Source: Stercorarius parasiticus
Lineage: Eukaryota > Chordata > Aves > Charadriiformes > Stercorariidae
Assembly (NCBI GenBank): GCA_013396915.1
Contig: VWZL01002558.1
Span: forward strand, 311,021-375,020
DNA: 64,000 nucleotides
Direction of reading: 5' to 3'
Positions 1 through 14,400 of the stretch are shown here, one piece after another; positions within the stretch are counted from its first letter, which is position 1; each line of letters opens with the position of its first letter. Under the pieces are notes generated by a model. It saw nothing but the letters and a program-made list of their open reading frames with translations, had not been told where the DNA came from and ran no database searches. The position numbers and the translations under genes were made by a program.

Positions 1-3000
1 TGCAGAAACCCTACAAAACCCCATACTTGCAAATCATCTTTAAAATCAAACCATTTTGTTGTAATCCATCAATAGTGAAAGTGCTTTTTTATTTACTGTG
101 TTTCATTGCACTAAATAAGATTTAAGTTATTTCTCATATTCAGAATTACTACATCTACAAAAGGTCTACCAGAGAGAAGCCACTTACAGCAGGATTATTT
201 TGTCACATGGATAGCTGTGGAGAAAGGGCAAACACAATTCTCCTGCAAAGCCCCATTCTCAAAATAATCTTGCAATAAGCTATGCTATAAAAGACCACCT
301 CCAAAAGCAAAAGCCCCCAGAAGGACTGTCCCTCAATCATTTTCTCTGCATCAGCCTCCTGCGTATGGAATGCCATCGTGGCTGAGCATAGGGAAGTAAG
401 TGATTTATAACTAAAATCAAGCCTGCAATGGCTAAAGGTCTACGTGAGACTGGAGAGTTTGTTTGCTGAGTTACTATGCAAATTTAACAATTAAATCTTC
501 TCTCAGCTCCTAAGAGAATAAGGGGGATTACTAAGGAGAAGGAATTTGACACAATTGAAAAAAAAAGGAAAAGAGATGAAAATGGAAGGATTCCCTGCAG
601 TTGATCAGTTCTGCCCTGCACAGCAGGCATCCCAGCAGTTAGTGAGAATTACTGCAGAGATTTCCAGGAAGATTTGTACAAAGTAGGGGAAATACAATGA
701 GGAAATATAAAACCTCCACTGCGTAAGTCAACTTTTATTTGTTTCTCTGTTTGCAAAACTGAATTATGAATTTATCTTCAAGGCCTCAAGTGAACTCCAC
801 ACTTCTCGCTTCTGCATCCAGCCAACTAATAATAGCTAAATAACCTCAGAAAGAAAAAAAACCCAAAACCCCAACCAAGAGACAACAACTTTCTTTGGTT
901 TGACTGATCTGAGCCTTTTTAATTTTTTTTTTTTTTTTTTTTTTACTATCCCCACTTCCTAAGCTTGGTAGTTTGAACAAGAGACTTCTGTTTTGACAGC
1001 TTGTCTCCTGGGTTCCCCATTGAAAAGGCCAAAGCTCCCAGTGAAGCAGCAGTAGCTGCCTTTAAACAGGAGACGAGCACTTCTTGCTTTCCCGTACTGC
1101 ATGCAAATAGAGAGGCTCAGTGCTACCCGGCTCTGCCAAGCATCCCTCTAACGTGCCTTCTGCATGGCAATGGCCAGTACAAGTGATCATCCAGCAATGT
1201 GTCTTTGAGTGTGTTAATGTCTCTGACCCTGGTCCACTGATCACCCGCTTCGGCGGGGGACTCGTCATCTGTACAAACAGCATTTACAGAGCCCGCAGCC
1301 TCCCAGCTCTACGTGACGGGGAGCACTGCTTTATGCTCTGGCTATTCAGCAGGGCTCGGTGAAGGGCAGCTGCCCCTTCCATGCTTGTAAGTAACACATC
1401 CATGACAACACCTTCAGCTCATTAGTTTTGTTTGTTTCCTTCTAGAATGGCAGTATATTTTCTAGATTTTTAAGTGCGCTAAAGAATGGGCCATCATATC
1501 TGTTACTAAGCTACCCACGGGGTAACTCAGGAAAAGACTGGAGGTTTTAAAAACAGAGGAGACATCATCACACGGCATCTATATTTACTCCACCAACCCC
1601 CAGCTCACCACCTGATCCTCTGCTGTGGTGCCAGAACCAGAGCCCAATACATACATTCATAGTCACACATACATGAAAAATGTGTTTAATAAAGCGAGAA
1701 ACTCTAAACCCAAATTAACAAAACTTCAAGCAAACGCAGTCAAGATGCTGCCTTCTTCTACCTTGCTGTTTATTTCTTTGATGAAGAAAAAAGTGACGCT
1801 GCCTTCCCTCTGCCAAGGGGAAACCAAGTAGCCAGTCAGCCTCAGAAGAGGTAAAGGGGGGTGGGCTCTATGGGAGTGGGGGAGCAGATGGGTTATCAGA
1901 GTGTTTGTGAAGGTGATCTTTGAGTTGACATGTGTAGTGGTTTTCCTAGGGCCACGCAACAATCTGGGCTGCCAAGGCATGGGCCACCATCCACATCTCG
2001 TTTTTGACCTGGCTGTGTCCCCCCAACCAGGGATCTGAGGCTGGAAATTCTATGCCAGCACAAGATATCAGCGCCATAGCTTGGGAAAAAACTCATAGCC
2101 AGTTGGCACAATGAAACATGCCCTAGATTTGCACCCTAGAAGCAAAGACAGAAACAGAAATATGCAGAATATTTGTGAAGTCTCCACTTAGTCCTGTCAA
2201 AGTCCTTTGCTGATTGCCCAGCATGCATTTACGCATCTTTTGAAACTGTCTCCAGCCTAGGAATAGGAGATTTTAACATGTGATGTAAATGTCTGGACTC
2301 TGGCAGAATTGACGGGGAGGCTGATACAGTCCTTCATCTGCACTAACGGGGAGAAAAGCCACAAACAAACCATCATTTTACTTTGCTCCTTCCTGTACAA
2401 ACTGCTTCGGGTTCAGGTGCACAAGATAGCATCAGCCACCAGCTTGGCAAATATAGCTAACTGGCACCACTGAATAATGCTGAGAGTCCTTTTCATACCA
2501 AGCAAGGGATTTTCCTCACCTTTCAAGCCAACCCTGAAAGTGAAACTATGAAGGGAGAACAGTCACCAAAGCGCTGTTGCTAACAGCTATTAAGAATTAT
2601 CTGTGGACATGTTCTTGGGGGGAAAAAAACCCCCTATCATTTCATATCACAGATTATTTTCCTCCCTAAACCTCACAAAATCTGGTTAAATCTCGAGACT
2701 CTATCCAGAGATTTTTGATAACTTTCACAAATATTTCAAGACACTGTTGTGTGAAAGATCATGCGTGTGCAGTGGATATTCCCATATTTATGTCCTTATC
2801 TTGCCAAACCTGAATGGCCCTTTTTTTCTCCTGCTCCCAAGACTTGACCCTAACAACTGGATCCTGTGGGCAGAGATGAGGAACAGCAACACAACGGTTT
2901 TTCTGTTTTCTTCTCACGCCACACATACTTGCCCACAGAGGATGCGGTTAACTATCATTGATGCGATGAGCTGTGCACATGAACAGCAGCCAGGCGGATG

Positions 3001-6000
3001 CAGCAGGCCAGGGATACGGATTCATCCAACAGCCAAATACAGCAGGACCGGTGAAGGAAGACAGAAGCGACAGCGCACCTCGCCTGGCCCACAGACAGCA
3101 GAGAGGAAAGGATGCACAACGTGGACCTCCGACAAAAGGTACTAAGAGAAGAAGGGAGAGAGAAAATAGCGGACCAAGCACAGGCACTTGGCTAAAGAAA
3201 CACAAAGAAGAGAAAATGTCACCTTCAGGGAGGAGGTGGTTCTGTAAATGCTGATTCAGGTATAGTTTGAATCAGGGCAGGAAGATACTGAAATGAAAAG
3301 GCTCCTGTTTACTTTAACAAATTGCTGTACAATGACTATCTACTTGGGTCTCTGCCACTTTCTTCCCAGCAGTTTCTCCCTCCTGTAGCCTGGCTTGTCT
3401 TATTTGCAGTGGCAGTTTGGCTCACAAGCCCTCCCTCCTTCTCTGCCAGCTCACCTGCCACCCCAGCCAGCTTTCACTAGTAGCCACAAATCCTCCCCTG
3501 CTCCTGCCTTTTGCTGACAGCAATTTCTGGAGTAAGTATCTCTGGTACCTCAACTTCAAAGCTCACAGGCTGTGGCTCCCACCAGGTCACACTCCCTCTG
3601 TGGGCTTTTCTTCAGTCTTCACGTCAGGATGGGAATAAGAAGAAGAGAAGAAGAGACTGAGATATGCTAAGGAGTGGAAGAAGCCTTCAGCGCTTGTTTA
3701 CCATAAGCCGGAATGCTCATCCCTTAGTTTTATACGCACCAGTGTAACTCACAAAATTAGGGAAAGCAAAACAAAATTCCACCCTGAAGCAAATTTTTTC
3801 AGTCAAGTTGAACATTTTTCTCTTGAACAGCAGGGTCTATAAAGGAGATGCTGATACAACCTTAACCTTGACAGCAAAAGCACTGGGGCTGTGACAATCA
3901 ATGTAAAGAGCAGTATCAGTGCTTCGAGCATCAGCAAGAATCCTTGAGAACCTTGCATAGACTGGTACAAACAGAACAAAAAAAAGGCCACAACTCAACA
4001 AAAAGGACTTAGGAATTTCCCTTCTTCTGCTGAGGTTCAAAGGCTTCTTTATCTTTGATATGAAAAAATATGAAAATACAATGTCATTTATCCACAGTCT
4101 TAAAGCTGAAGTCCTATCTGCATGCAGATCTTGACAGCTTCAGTCCAGAAGAAAGTAGCCATTGTAGATCTTGAGCACATCTGCTACTACATATGTAGAA
4201 GCTGTGTGCATGTGTGAGAACAGTTGTAATAGGGACAGCCTGTTATTAGGAAGCAGATATGCTGAGTTTCAGGTTCATGTTACCAGGAGACTGGAAAAAG
4301 TTGAAACTCAGCCTAACCAGGCTGCCAATGGCCTCTAATGAAAATTTCCATTTGGAAAGGCTTGATGTTGACTTGGCATGGCACCAAACAGGCAGCCTGC
4401 TGCAAAATTTTACACCAATTGTATTTCTCCTAATTAAACCCTGTCTGACCTCAGCATTAAGAAACAATTTGTTTCAGGATATAACCAGCACACATAAGCA
4501 ATTACATTCTGTTTGCCCTATTAGCATTATTTGGCTTCTATGCTTTACAGTGCTCCTACTGTTACAAATGCTGCCTGGGAGCCAGGGGTATAGAAAGGGT
4601 GGAGTGCTTAAACTTTTTTTGTGGGGTAGGGAGGAAAGGGAGGAGAGGAATGGAAGCTTAAACTGAAAGTATCTTTTACGCAAGCCATAGGCACCCAGAA
4701 GAATTGATCAGATGGTTCCTTCAAGTTTATTCAGGAAAAATGGAAGACTGAAATAGTGTGACTTATGCAAACCATCGAGAACATATATATCAATTTGCTG
4801 CAGTTAAAAAAAAAAATAATAAAGACGATAAACTAATTATCTATTCTGTCTCCTAGTTTGTTATTTTTCATCCAGTTCTCTAACTTCTGCTTCTCACCAG
4901 TCAGTTAGAAATACCAGAAGGGACAGGCTTCGACATCCTGTCTGTGAAACACTAAAACATAACCTACCCCTAGCAGGACACAGGATGCACTTGTCTCTGC
5001 CTTTCTGACAGCCAGGGGAAAGCGGCTGTGGGAAGACAAGTGATTTGGAGGTGGAAGTGAGAGGTGGGGCCATGCTGCACCTCCAATGCTGAGGGGCATC
5101 TGCGGAGACTTTTCCAGTTTGTTAGGAGTAATTCTCACTGGCAGTTCAGTACCCCTCAGGCACAGAGAAGAGAATTATTTAATACATATGGGATGTAAGG
5201 ATATAGAAATCATCCCTGCCTCATGGTTTCTTCATGGGACAGTGCTCTGGAAGACCTGTCTAGCACAGGACAAATCAGTTACTGTTTGGAGATCTCAACA
5301 TCTTTAGTTGCAATGGGACAGAGCTAGTGTCCAAATTAGACCTTTTCTGTGTTTCTTTGCAATTGTGAGACTGAAGAAGACTTTCTAGTGTTCAGATATT
5401 CAAGGAACTGACTGGAAAATAGCAGCAAGATGTATTTGTGCCAAGGCCATTAACCCTCCATTCTTGCCAACATCAAATTAAATAAACTGAGAAAACAATT
5501 TGCATAACACTGTCACAGCGATACACAGTTGAGGCAACCTTTTGGAAAACTGAGCTTGTGAAGAGGTACAGTGGGGTAGAGACAGTTGATGACTCCGTGA
5601 TCAGACCTGCTGGTGGCTGACCTTGACCTCTGGAAACAAACTACGCAGGTCTACGTACAGCCCTTAACGCACAGTTGTGTCAGATTCCTGTGGGGCTCAT
5701 AAGGGCCATGAAAATGTCGTGAGAAGAACAGCTTCCTCCTTCGACCTCTGCTGCAAACTGCTGGTAAGCTTTCCTGGTGATCTTCTAGAGGCTGATGAGA
5801 TCCAGGAATGTACCTAAGTATGTGAACCATTTGAAAGCAGCAAGAGCACAGCAAAAATAGAGCCTGTGATTGCGGGAGAACAATGGAATCTGCTGTGAAA
5901 ATGTATAGAATTGATCACTTCTGTCACTGCCTGTACCTGTCCGGGCCCCAAGGAGGGAAAGGAAGGAGGCACTTACACTTTACAGGCAGTTGAACAATCT

Positions 6001-8113
6001 GCTTGAGCAGAACAGCAGCAGCTACTTCCCTGGCTTGCTTTCACGTGAACTAAGCACATCCAGGAGATAATCCTGTACCTGTCCTGGCTATTATTCGTGT
6101 CCGTGTGGCAGCAAATGGAGTACCAAGATCTGGGATTCAGGATCCAAGATCTGAAACTCTGAGATGAGACACAAGACAGCATAAGGCACATCTGGAGTCT
6201 GAAATCTTTATGCTGAACAGACATAACTACTTACGGTCGCTTCAGAATTGCTATGGATTAGCTTAAAATATATATGTGGATAATTATCAAAGTATGCTTT
6301 AACTTGCGAGATTTTTGCGGCTCTCAAGAAAACATTTAAGGCTGAATAAATACAACTATGTATGCGTAACTATGCTTATTCTTTTCTATGTATTTGCATA
6401 TTTAAACAATTGACTGTAAAGAATGTGTTGTGCTGTCGCACACATAAGCCCAAGACAGCATGGCTAAATGCTATGTGAACTCTTTGAAAACATAAAGCTT
6501 AATTTTATTTAAGTACTAACTCATGTAGTTTAATTTTCTGTCTTGTTTTGATTTTGTTTCCCCATGTCAGTCTCATAAAAAAGCGAAACAACCACCCAAA
6601 TACAACCTACCTTAGCACCTGCAAAGTTAAGAAAAAATACTACAAAAAAGCAAGCTCTCTCTTGGAGCTGTCTGTGAGCAGATACAACATGTTCTTTACA
6701 GTCCGTTGTGTAACTATGAAAATATGTGGAAATGGAATATATTTAGGCAAGTTTTAAAATGCATAATATTTATTCAACTCTAATAGCTTCTTATTAGGAG
6801 TCAATAGAGTCTATCAACTAAATGGGTATTTCAACCATTTTCAATAGACACATTATTTACTCAATAGACCATAATGATTCTGAAGGAGGCATTAGGACCT
6901 ATTATGCAAATCTGTGTGTATTGTAGGTGTATTCAAAAATAGTGAAATTTTGACCCTGGCTGTTCTACAGATCCTGATGCCATGGCCCTTTAGAAAGCAA
7001 ATTGTGCAAACCTAGTTTGAATGAAATAGAAAGGTTAGAAGCAGCACAGTGGAAATAATAGATTTTTTTTTGGTTGGGCTACTGAGAAGAGAATGTAAAA
7101 AATTTTCAGTTCCACTTGAAGCAGTCTTTTTCTTCAGCAAAATGAAAAAAAAAAGGAAAAAATAATTTTGTCTCAGAAGAAACATTTCCTTTCGCACAAA
7201 ATATTTTCACTCCTTTTTTACCCAGTAGTTACACAAATAACTTCATTGCATTTTCGGCTGGTTAGAGCATTTTCCCAGGAGACCTGCGGTGAATAACCTT
7301 CCTGACACTGGATGTGAGAGGGAGGAGTTTGAACATGAATTTGGACCTTTGCTAAAATGGCAATGCCAGTTACCCGGCACTCCTGCTGGTCAGACGTCTG
7401 ATTTCTTTCCAGCTATACTGCTCACAAATTGTTTCAGGCTGACTGAGAACAAATTTTTTAAAAAGGTAATTTACAGCAGAAGAAAACTATAAAAGTGTCC
7501 TATCTGTACTGGCACGGGGAACTACTAATAGCATTTGTTAGGTGACCTGATTCAAAACTAATAGATATTAATGAAGATGCTTCATCTGATTTCAGTGGGT
7601 TTTAGCTCTGTGTTCCTTGTTGAGTGATAGATACAAAGAGATTTCTTTAGGGAGACTTACAAGCATCCTAGAGGAGACATATAACCAAGAAAGATACATC
7701 TGACTCACATAAAACCACATGAAACTCTCTCAAGTTCAGCTGAAAGCGATAAAACAGGTGTCTTCATTCTTACCAAATATTGAAAAAAACAAGCATTTTT
7801 CTGAAAGAAAATACCCAGCAAATTCACATACAGCAGTGAACCCTGGACTAAGACGTCTGGACTAACCTGGGAACCAAAAGGAATATCATAAGAGATTGGA
7901 CAGAATTTTTCACACGTGGGGCTCTGTAGTTTGTACAAAGTCTCCAGGTACTGGGTGGATACTTCTACCCAGTGCTTTTGGCTCTCCACTGGGAATTTGC
8001 GTTGTCCTGCAGAATAGAGAATGACATAAACAAGAACATTAAAAAATGCCAAATTGACTTTGCTTTCACTTGCAGTATACTGGGAGACTGGGAGACTATT
8101 TTGATTTGAATGG
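1..8113. other. non-coding single-copy DNA, no gene recognised
   Basis: No open frame here exceeds about 135 codons, and none of the translations resembles a known protein family. Base composition is typical AT-leaning vertebrate intergenic or intronic DNA. Small items seen are a 22-nt T homopolymer at 923-944, a perfect 14-bp palindrome (ATCTGCATGCAGAT) at 4116-4129 and short A runs near 4806 and 7147. I saw no CR1 octamer ends, LTR ends, tRNA-like fold or CpG island. Short exons of a gene with large introns cannot be ruled out by eye. Confidence 0.6.
923..944. repeat. poly(T) homopolymer, 22 nt
   Basis: An uninterrupted run of 22 T follows two A residues. On the minus strand it would read as poly(A), but no AATAAA-type signal or recognisable retroposed body lies next to it. 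I therefore call it a simple homopolymer and not the tail of a retrocopy. Confidence 0.9.
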
Positions 8114-8425
8114 CTCCTTTTCTTTCTTTTTCTTTTTCTTTTTCTTTTTCTTTTTCTTTTTCTTTTTCTTTTTCTTTTTCTTTTTCTTTTTCTTTTTCTT
8201 TTTCTTTTTCTTTTTCTTTTTCTTTTTCTTTTTCTTTTTCTTTTTCTTTTTCTTTTTCTTTTTCTTTTTCTTTTTCTTTTTCTTTTTCTTTTTCTTTTTC
8301 TTTTTCTTTTTCTTTTTCTTTTTCTTTTTCTTTTTCTTCTTCTTTTTCTTCTTCTTCTTCTTCTTCTTCTTCTTCTTCTTCTTCTTCTTCTTCTTCTTTT
8401 TCTTCTTCTTCTTCTTTTTTTCTTT
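8114..8425. repeat. polypyrimidine microsatellite (TTTTC)n-(TTC)n
   Basis: All 312 bases on the plus strand are C or T. From about 8127 to 8337 the tract is a near-perfect pentamer array, roughly 42 copies of TTTTC. It then passes into a TTC trinucleotide array up to about 8419 with a few TTTTTC interruptions. On the minus strand it reads GAA repeats followed by AAAAG repeats. Long frames through this tract (poly-Phe or Ser-Phe on plus; poly-Lys or Glu-Lys on minus) arise because a 5-nt or 3-nt repeat of these bases contains no stop codon; they are not genes. Homopurine-homopyrimidine mirror symmetry of this length can form triplex (H-DNA) structures. The exact copy number in an assembly may be unreliable. 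Confidence 0.97.
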
Positions 8426-11400
8426 GTTGAAAAAAACCAAGCAAATGATCAAATGACTGGATCTGCTTGTGCCAGGAATAGACACATAAAATATCTATAG
8501 AAAAATAGTCAATTACGTGCAGCAATGACAATGACTAAGTTACACTCTTCATCTGTGTATAACTGTGTCTAACCAGTATTTTTCAGAAAGGGCACAGTTG
8601 CTGGTGAGGCAGGGTTTGTGGAAAGAAGCAATATTTTGTATAAAATTGTAGTGTTTGGAATTATGTGCACAGAACTAATGGCCATGCATTCTCAGTTGTG
8701 TACAGCTGGTATATTTGCAGAAAACCAGATGGACTTCTGGGCACTCAGACCCTTCATCACGTTCTGTTCGTCAGAAATTAATTTGCAATTACAGCCTGCA
8801 GGATGACCAAGATTGTATGAGTATGTTACATTATATAGTATACTTTTCATATCCTTCTCTGAAGACAAAACAAGGTGAGTTAGCTACACTGCTACTTACA
8901 GCTTCCTTATTTTTAGCAGTGGCAGTGAGCAGGTCTTCTTCGCAGAATAAGGTTGCTGGTGAATATCAGCCCAGGTCTCCACAAGATGAGAGGTGCCATT
9001 GACAGAAATGTGAGCCAAATGACCATCCCGTGACAATGTAGCTGGGCAGTTGTTATTGCTAGTCTGGAGCTTACAGGTAGGAATGGACAATGCATAAGGG
9101 TCAAGCAGGAATGAGGGTGAAGACTTGAGTATCTTGACTATCTAGACAAAAGAACTCTAATCCTGCTACGCTTATCTGTATTTGTGCTTTATGGTCTCAT
9201 ACCAACAACAACAGAACTTGCTTTTTCTTTCCTTTAATTTTTTTTTTTTTTGGTCTTTGTGGGAAAGAATTACTGAAATGAGTTTTGGGGGAGATGAATA
9301 CCCTGGAGGTGCTTTGGCCCATTACTTTCTTTTAGACCATTTGCCTTTAACTCTCACTTGAGCTACTGTTCGACAAAGTTAATAGCGGCAAATTCTTCAG
9401 GGATGGTTTGTTAAATCATGTCCAAGAAAATAAATATAATGAATGAACAATCTCAGGAGAAAGCCCTGACATTTAAAAAAAAAAAGGTAAATGAGTCTCA
9501 GAAGTATCAAGCCATGAAATAGGCAAAGTACATTAGCAAAAGTGAGATATGTTTTACAGCAATTAGAGGAGGAGATAAAGACTTCTCCAGGGGACCACAC
9601 CTGAGTTCTTGAAAGCTCAACCAAAAATCTGTTGTGTACTGCATCCCAGCATCTAACAGGACAGACCTAAACATGCTCTGCTCATAACTTCCTTCCCACT
9701 CTCCCAGCATTTCAATGTGCTTCGGCTGCCACTGAATCAAGGGACTTTGATATGAGGAAGCTGGAGCATAGCTTTGAACTCCGCTGAACCCAATTATATC
9801 TGGTCATTTCAGAGAGCTGTGGTGGTGCGACTCTGAACTAGGAGGCAGAGAGGTCACGACAGACTGGAGTGCTGCAGCTGCAGCAGCAAATTCATCCCGT
9901 GCTGTGATATTGCAGGTGTTACGCTCCAGAAAAGAATTGGAAATCTGACTTAAGTGCTGCACTAATTAATAGGAAGGCATTGTGGTGACTGGTGTCTGGT
10001 ATGTCCTGGGGTTAATGCCTTTTAATTGTCATGGCACAAGTGGTAAGTTTTATCTCTGAGAGTTCCTGGAGATGTGTAGGGGATTTAAATCCTTTGCTGA
10101 AATGGAGGAAGTCAGCCTTTTTCCCCAGTGCCAGTATAGACCATGCCTCTTGTCTTTGACAATGACACTTGCTGTTTAATGTTCAACAGAGGATGAGCAT
10201 AGCAGGCACCTTAATGTCCTAGGGAAATACAGGGAATACCACATCAAAATGATATTAGAAAGCAGGCTTAGTTTTGCCCATGGCTTGTGTAATTAAAACC
10301 TAGCCTGGTGACAGGGTACTACATATAGAGAGAAAGACACCCTTGGGCAGAGGACTACTGAAGTCTTATGCATCGCTAAAGTCCTATTTAAGCCTTTTTT
10401 TTGCTTGGCGTTATTAAAACCGATTTCACTCCTCAGCCCTGAAAATGCACTGTGAAATGTTTCCGTAGGCCTTCCCCAGTATTGACAGCTTTCAGATCAT
10501 TGCTGATTCTGTTCTCACAGGGACAAAGCCAGTGGATCAGTCTTGATCTCCACTGCATTAAGGAAGAGCAGCTTCCACCTGGTTCTCATGGCAAAAAATC
10601 ATGTGAATGTCTAGCCCTTCCACTCTAGAATATATTTCAATTACAGATAAATATTTGCTTTAGATACAGATCTTCTGAGAACTGCTTTTGCTTTGTGGTC
10701 ATGTAAGTGGAGTTTGGCATTACCCAAATCTCTGCTAAATCCATATTTTTCTTGTGCTTGTAGCTACTGCATAAGAAGTTTGGGCTCGTTTTATTGCCCC
10801 CTTTCAATTGTTGGAATATTTTCCACTCTTTCTAAATATAATTTTAAATGCGGGAAAGATCTTCTTGGCATTCTAACCAATGCCCATTGGAATTTAAACC
10901 CACCGATTTGTTGTAACACGTGGGTTTGCAGTTCTGATTATTCCTTGTACTCATAATGAAAAGCTGCCACGAAACAATAGCGAAAAATGAACTTTTCCAT
11001 GCTAAAATCGTGTTGAGAAAGCTGTGGTAAGAATGGTGAAATTCCCAGGTTTCTAATCATTCGCTTGATCTTGAGAGGATTATTTTCAGGTAGTCAGACT
11101 GAAAGTGGGAAGGGACTGATTTAAAATGCATATTATGAGAAGACACTCCAAATTTTTAAGATGCAAAACTAAGCCAAGTTCTTGGTTATTTTTAGCTGAG
11201 ACAAAGTTAACAGAAAGTAATTGTAATGGAATTAAGAGAAAATAGTTCCCCCCCAAATCTCAAAATATAAAAGTGGGAAACTACAGCTTCCCAAATGGTA
11301 GCAATAGTCATAAAGGCCTCATCTAAGGACTGTATCTTGTTTGGCTTTTAAGAAAACATGAAAGATGCTGAATTTTTAATTCTAACTAGCATTTAAGGTA

Positions 11401-14400
11401 GAGAGAGTAGGAAATTAAAAATGAAACCCCCAAAGTCCCCATATTTTACGTCCAGAATTGCCAGTAAACCTTTTAAGTACTCTTCAGATACTAAGGACAA
11501 TTTTTCTATCTTAACATCACATCATTAAAAATTAGTTCTTTTAGTTCTAATAACTGTCTTAAACATTGCTCTTTTAAATACACTTCATAAGTAAATTCAT
11601 AGGTAAACAAATGGTAGCATTCATCTAAGAAGGGCGTACAATGGCCAGAAGCAGAAGTCAGCTGCTAGCAACGTGAAACTGGGCTTTGTTGGTGTTTCAT
11701 ATCTCTCAGGTTACTTACATATTTAAAGATTCCCAAGACCAGGGCCTCAGGTTTTTGCCACAATACCTGAATAAATACCATCTGTAATACTACGAAGGTG
11801 AGGTGGATTTTGGATCTGGGAAGTTATTTTATATCTTCTGATATAAGAAAGTCAATTTAATCGCTTTAATCAAAGCAAAATACAAAATTCAACGGAGTAC
11901 TAATAACCTCAACCTCAACAGCAAGGCATTTGATCATGTAGGGTGGGATTTCTTCTGAAAATCATGGAGAAACCTTATTCCAGAGTATTGTCAGATGCTA
12001 ATTTTTCTCTCTACGGTGATAACATTCAGTGTAGCAACAGGTTAACTTTCAGAGAGGAGGAAAGAGATCTGGTTTGGTTTGTTGGCATTGTTATGATCAA
12101 GCTGCAGACGCTCTGATATATTCAGAAAGATTCTGAAAGGGAATTGAATTTTTCTATTCAATTTCTTTAATATACAGGATCAGCACATCATACTTGTATT
12201 GCCCTGTGGGTCAATATGTGGGACACATATGGTCCCAGAGAAGTCTACATAAGTCCCAGAATGCTGCAAAGTGTGAAATTTTTTGATGAAGATCATCTGT
12301 GATTTTTTTTCATCCGTCTGTTTCTGCTGTCCAGTTGATAAAACCAATTACAACTCATTGAATTTACCGTCCACTATAGTTAGAGTTGACACAGTCAGAG
12401 GAGAAAACTCCCACAGGGTGTAAATGCTCTGAAATCAGCATATTAAGGGTATCATTTCAGAATGGTTAGCACCAAGGATTCCCACCGAGAACAATGGGAA
12501 AGGATGTTTGCGCATTTCATTGCCTTCTCTGATGCCTGAACAGGCTATGAAGGCCCAAGGACTTAATGAAAATAGAAGCTTCAGGTTCTAGCCTGGGAGC
12601 GTGTATTGCAAGTGATCTTGTTTCATTCTATATGGTCATGTGAGAAGGTCTTTTAGTTTCCCATCTCAAAGCAAGGTGTAAGCTAGCTTCACTAATCTTT
12701 AATCTCTCTTTTCAGTCTGTGCCTAGACTTATAAACACTACATCTTTTTGTTTGCAGTAAGTAAAAAGGAAAAATATGGTGGATAGTCTTCTTCAGGTCA
12801 TTACTGCAAATCTAAATTTTGTTGCAAATCTGGTGACTCTTCTCAGCATGTTATCCTAGTCACTTTTTCTTCAAATTCACCAAAATACACTACCTGTAGC
12901 TCATGAATTGCTTGACAATGACTGCTCAGAGGGCTGCTGTTGTCTTGTTTCTTTTGAACAAACTGCTATTTTCTTCTTCCTTTTCAAGAAGGGGAGAGGA
13001 GAAGGTAGATGTTGCCCCTCTCCCTCTGCCAGGAGCTGTGTCTCTCTCACCAGGTAATGGATCTTCGGCACCGTGACAGGGAGCTGCCGGTGGTGGCGAT
13101 TCCCTTCTCGAGGCACCTCTCATGCTCTTCGGTGGCTTTTTTGTAGCAGCAGAGCAGTTTCACAGCTGACTTCAGGTGTGCTGTTTGAATACCGCTTTTC
13201 CAACAATTCAACTGAGTTCATCCATCCTTGACACTTGCACACAAGCACTCTGGAAATGTATTATTTAAAGCCTTCCTTCCTTGGTGTTTCAGAAATAAAG
13301 GTGTAAACTTTCTTTAGAGATCTGAGAAAAAAAGTATTTCCTTTGCTCTTGTAGGAAGAAGCGAAAGGGCAGCCTTCAAAGTGCGTGTACCCCCAGAGGG
13401 CCCTTGCGCCAGGAAAGGTGAGAATTACTGCAGATAATATTGCCATCTCCCTCTCTGCATCTGAGGACAGTGAAGCCACCGGGCGTGCTGTGCTGACACC
13501 TTGCCGCTACATTCGCCAGAGGGACGGTGTGACGTTACCAGAGCAACCACGCATCCCGTATCACACCTTCTGCCAGGCTGGGGAGGTAGGAGCTGCCTTA
13601 AAAGTTTTATCAGGTCTCTTCAAGATTTATGACGCTTCCATTCCTTCTACTATTGCGTGCTTGACCAGTTTCTCGCAGTGGGGAGCAAACAGGGAAGCTG
13701 AAAAGCACACTGTATGGTAAACATATTTTGAAGGGCATTGTGAAGGGCTGGGGTCTGGAGATTTAGTGTTAAGAGCGTGAGGAAAGCTGTCTGGCTCTTC
13801 TTTGGATGTTCATCAAACATGCTTTTTCCTTGTCCCAGAAATGCTTCACCAACGGGTGCCCATTTGAAGGAAGGTGTAAAGAAGAGCACTTTTGAGGGCC
13901 AAGACTCCTTGTCTCTCAAGGGTGTAAAAATCGCCAGGTTTCTAAGCCAAAGTCTGTGCGTTTCTTTATTCTGCAAGTCAAGAATTTTGCAAAATATGAG
14001 CCTGTGAAGCCTCTCAAAAGATGGGCTTTTCACTCCATTACAGAATGAAAACAAGTTTGAAAGCTTATGAACTGGAATTGCCGATCTCCAGATAGCAGTA
14101 CATGATGAGCATTTCCCTTACAAAAAAACCAGATAAATACTCCAGAATATTGCAATAGCAATCCCGAGTAGAGCCGTAAAACCAATGTACAGTGGATGTG
14201 TTGGAGCAGAATGGTGACAAAGTGCAGTAGTTTAAGGGAAGCATCTGTGCGCGTGGCGGTGTGGAGCACAGACCCAGTCGGCGTGTCACACGCGAGCGGT
14301 ACCTCTTGTTGGAGCCACGTCTCTGTAAAGCAATAGAAAAGAGCTGAGCTTGTTGAAGCATGGGATGTAAGAACATCTGCCCTTCAAAATGACAGTAATG

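Noticed and set aside
7965..8531. 188-codon minus frame rich in Glu and Lys, plus poly-Phe and poly-Lys frames over the same DNA
   Set aside because: Pure translation of the pentamer and triplet repeat, which contains no stop codon; the non-repeat ends resemble nothing.
13385..13720. 111-codon plus frame containing a strong donor-like AAG/GTGAGA
   Set aside because: Donor-like strings are common by chance; the peptide has no recognisable domain and no paired acceptor context was found.
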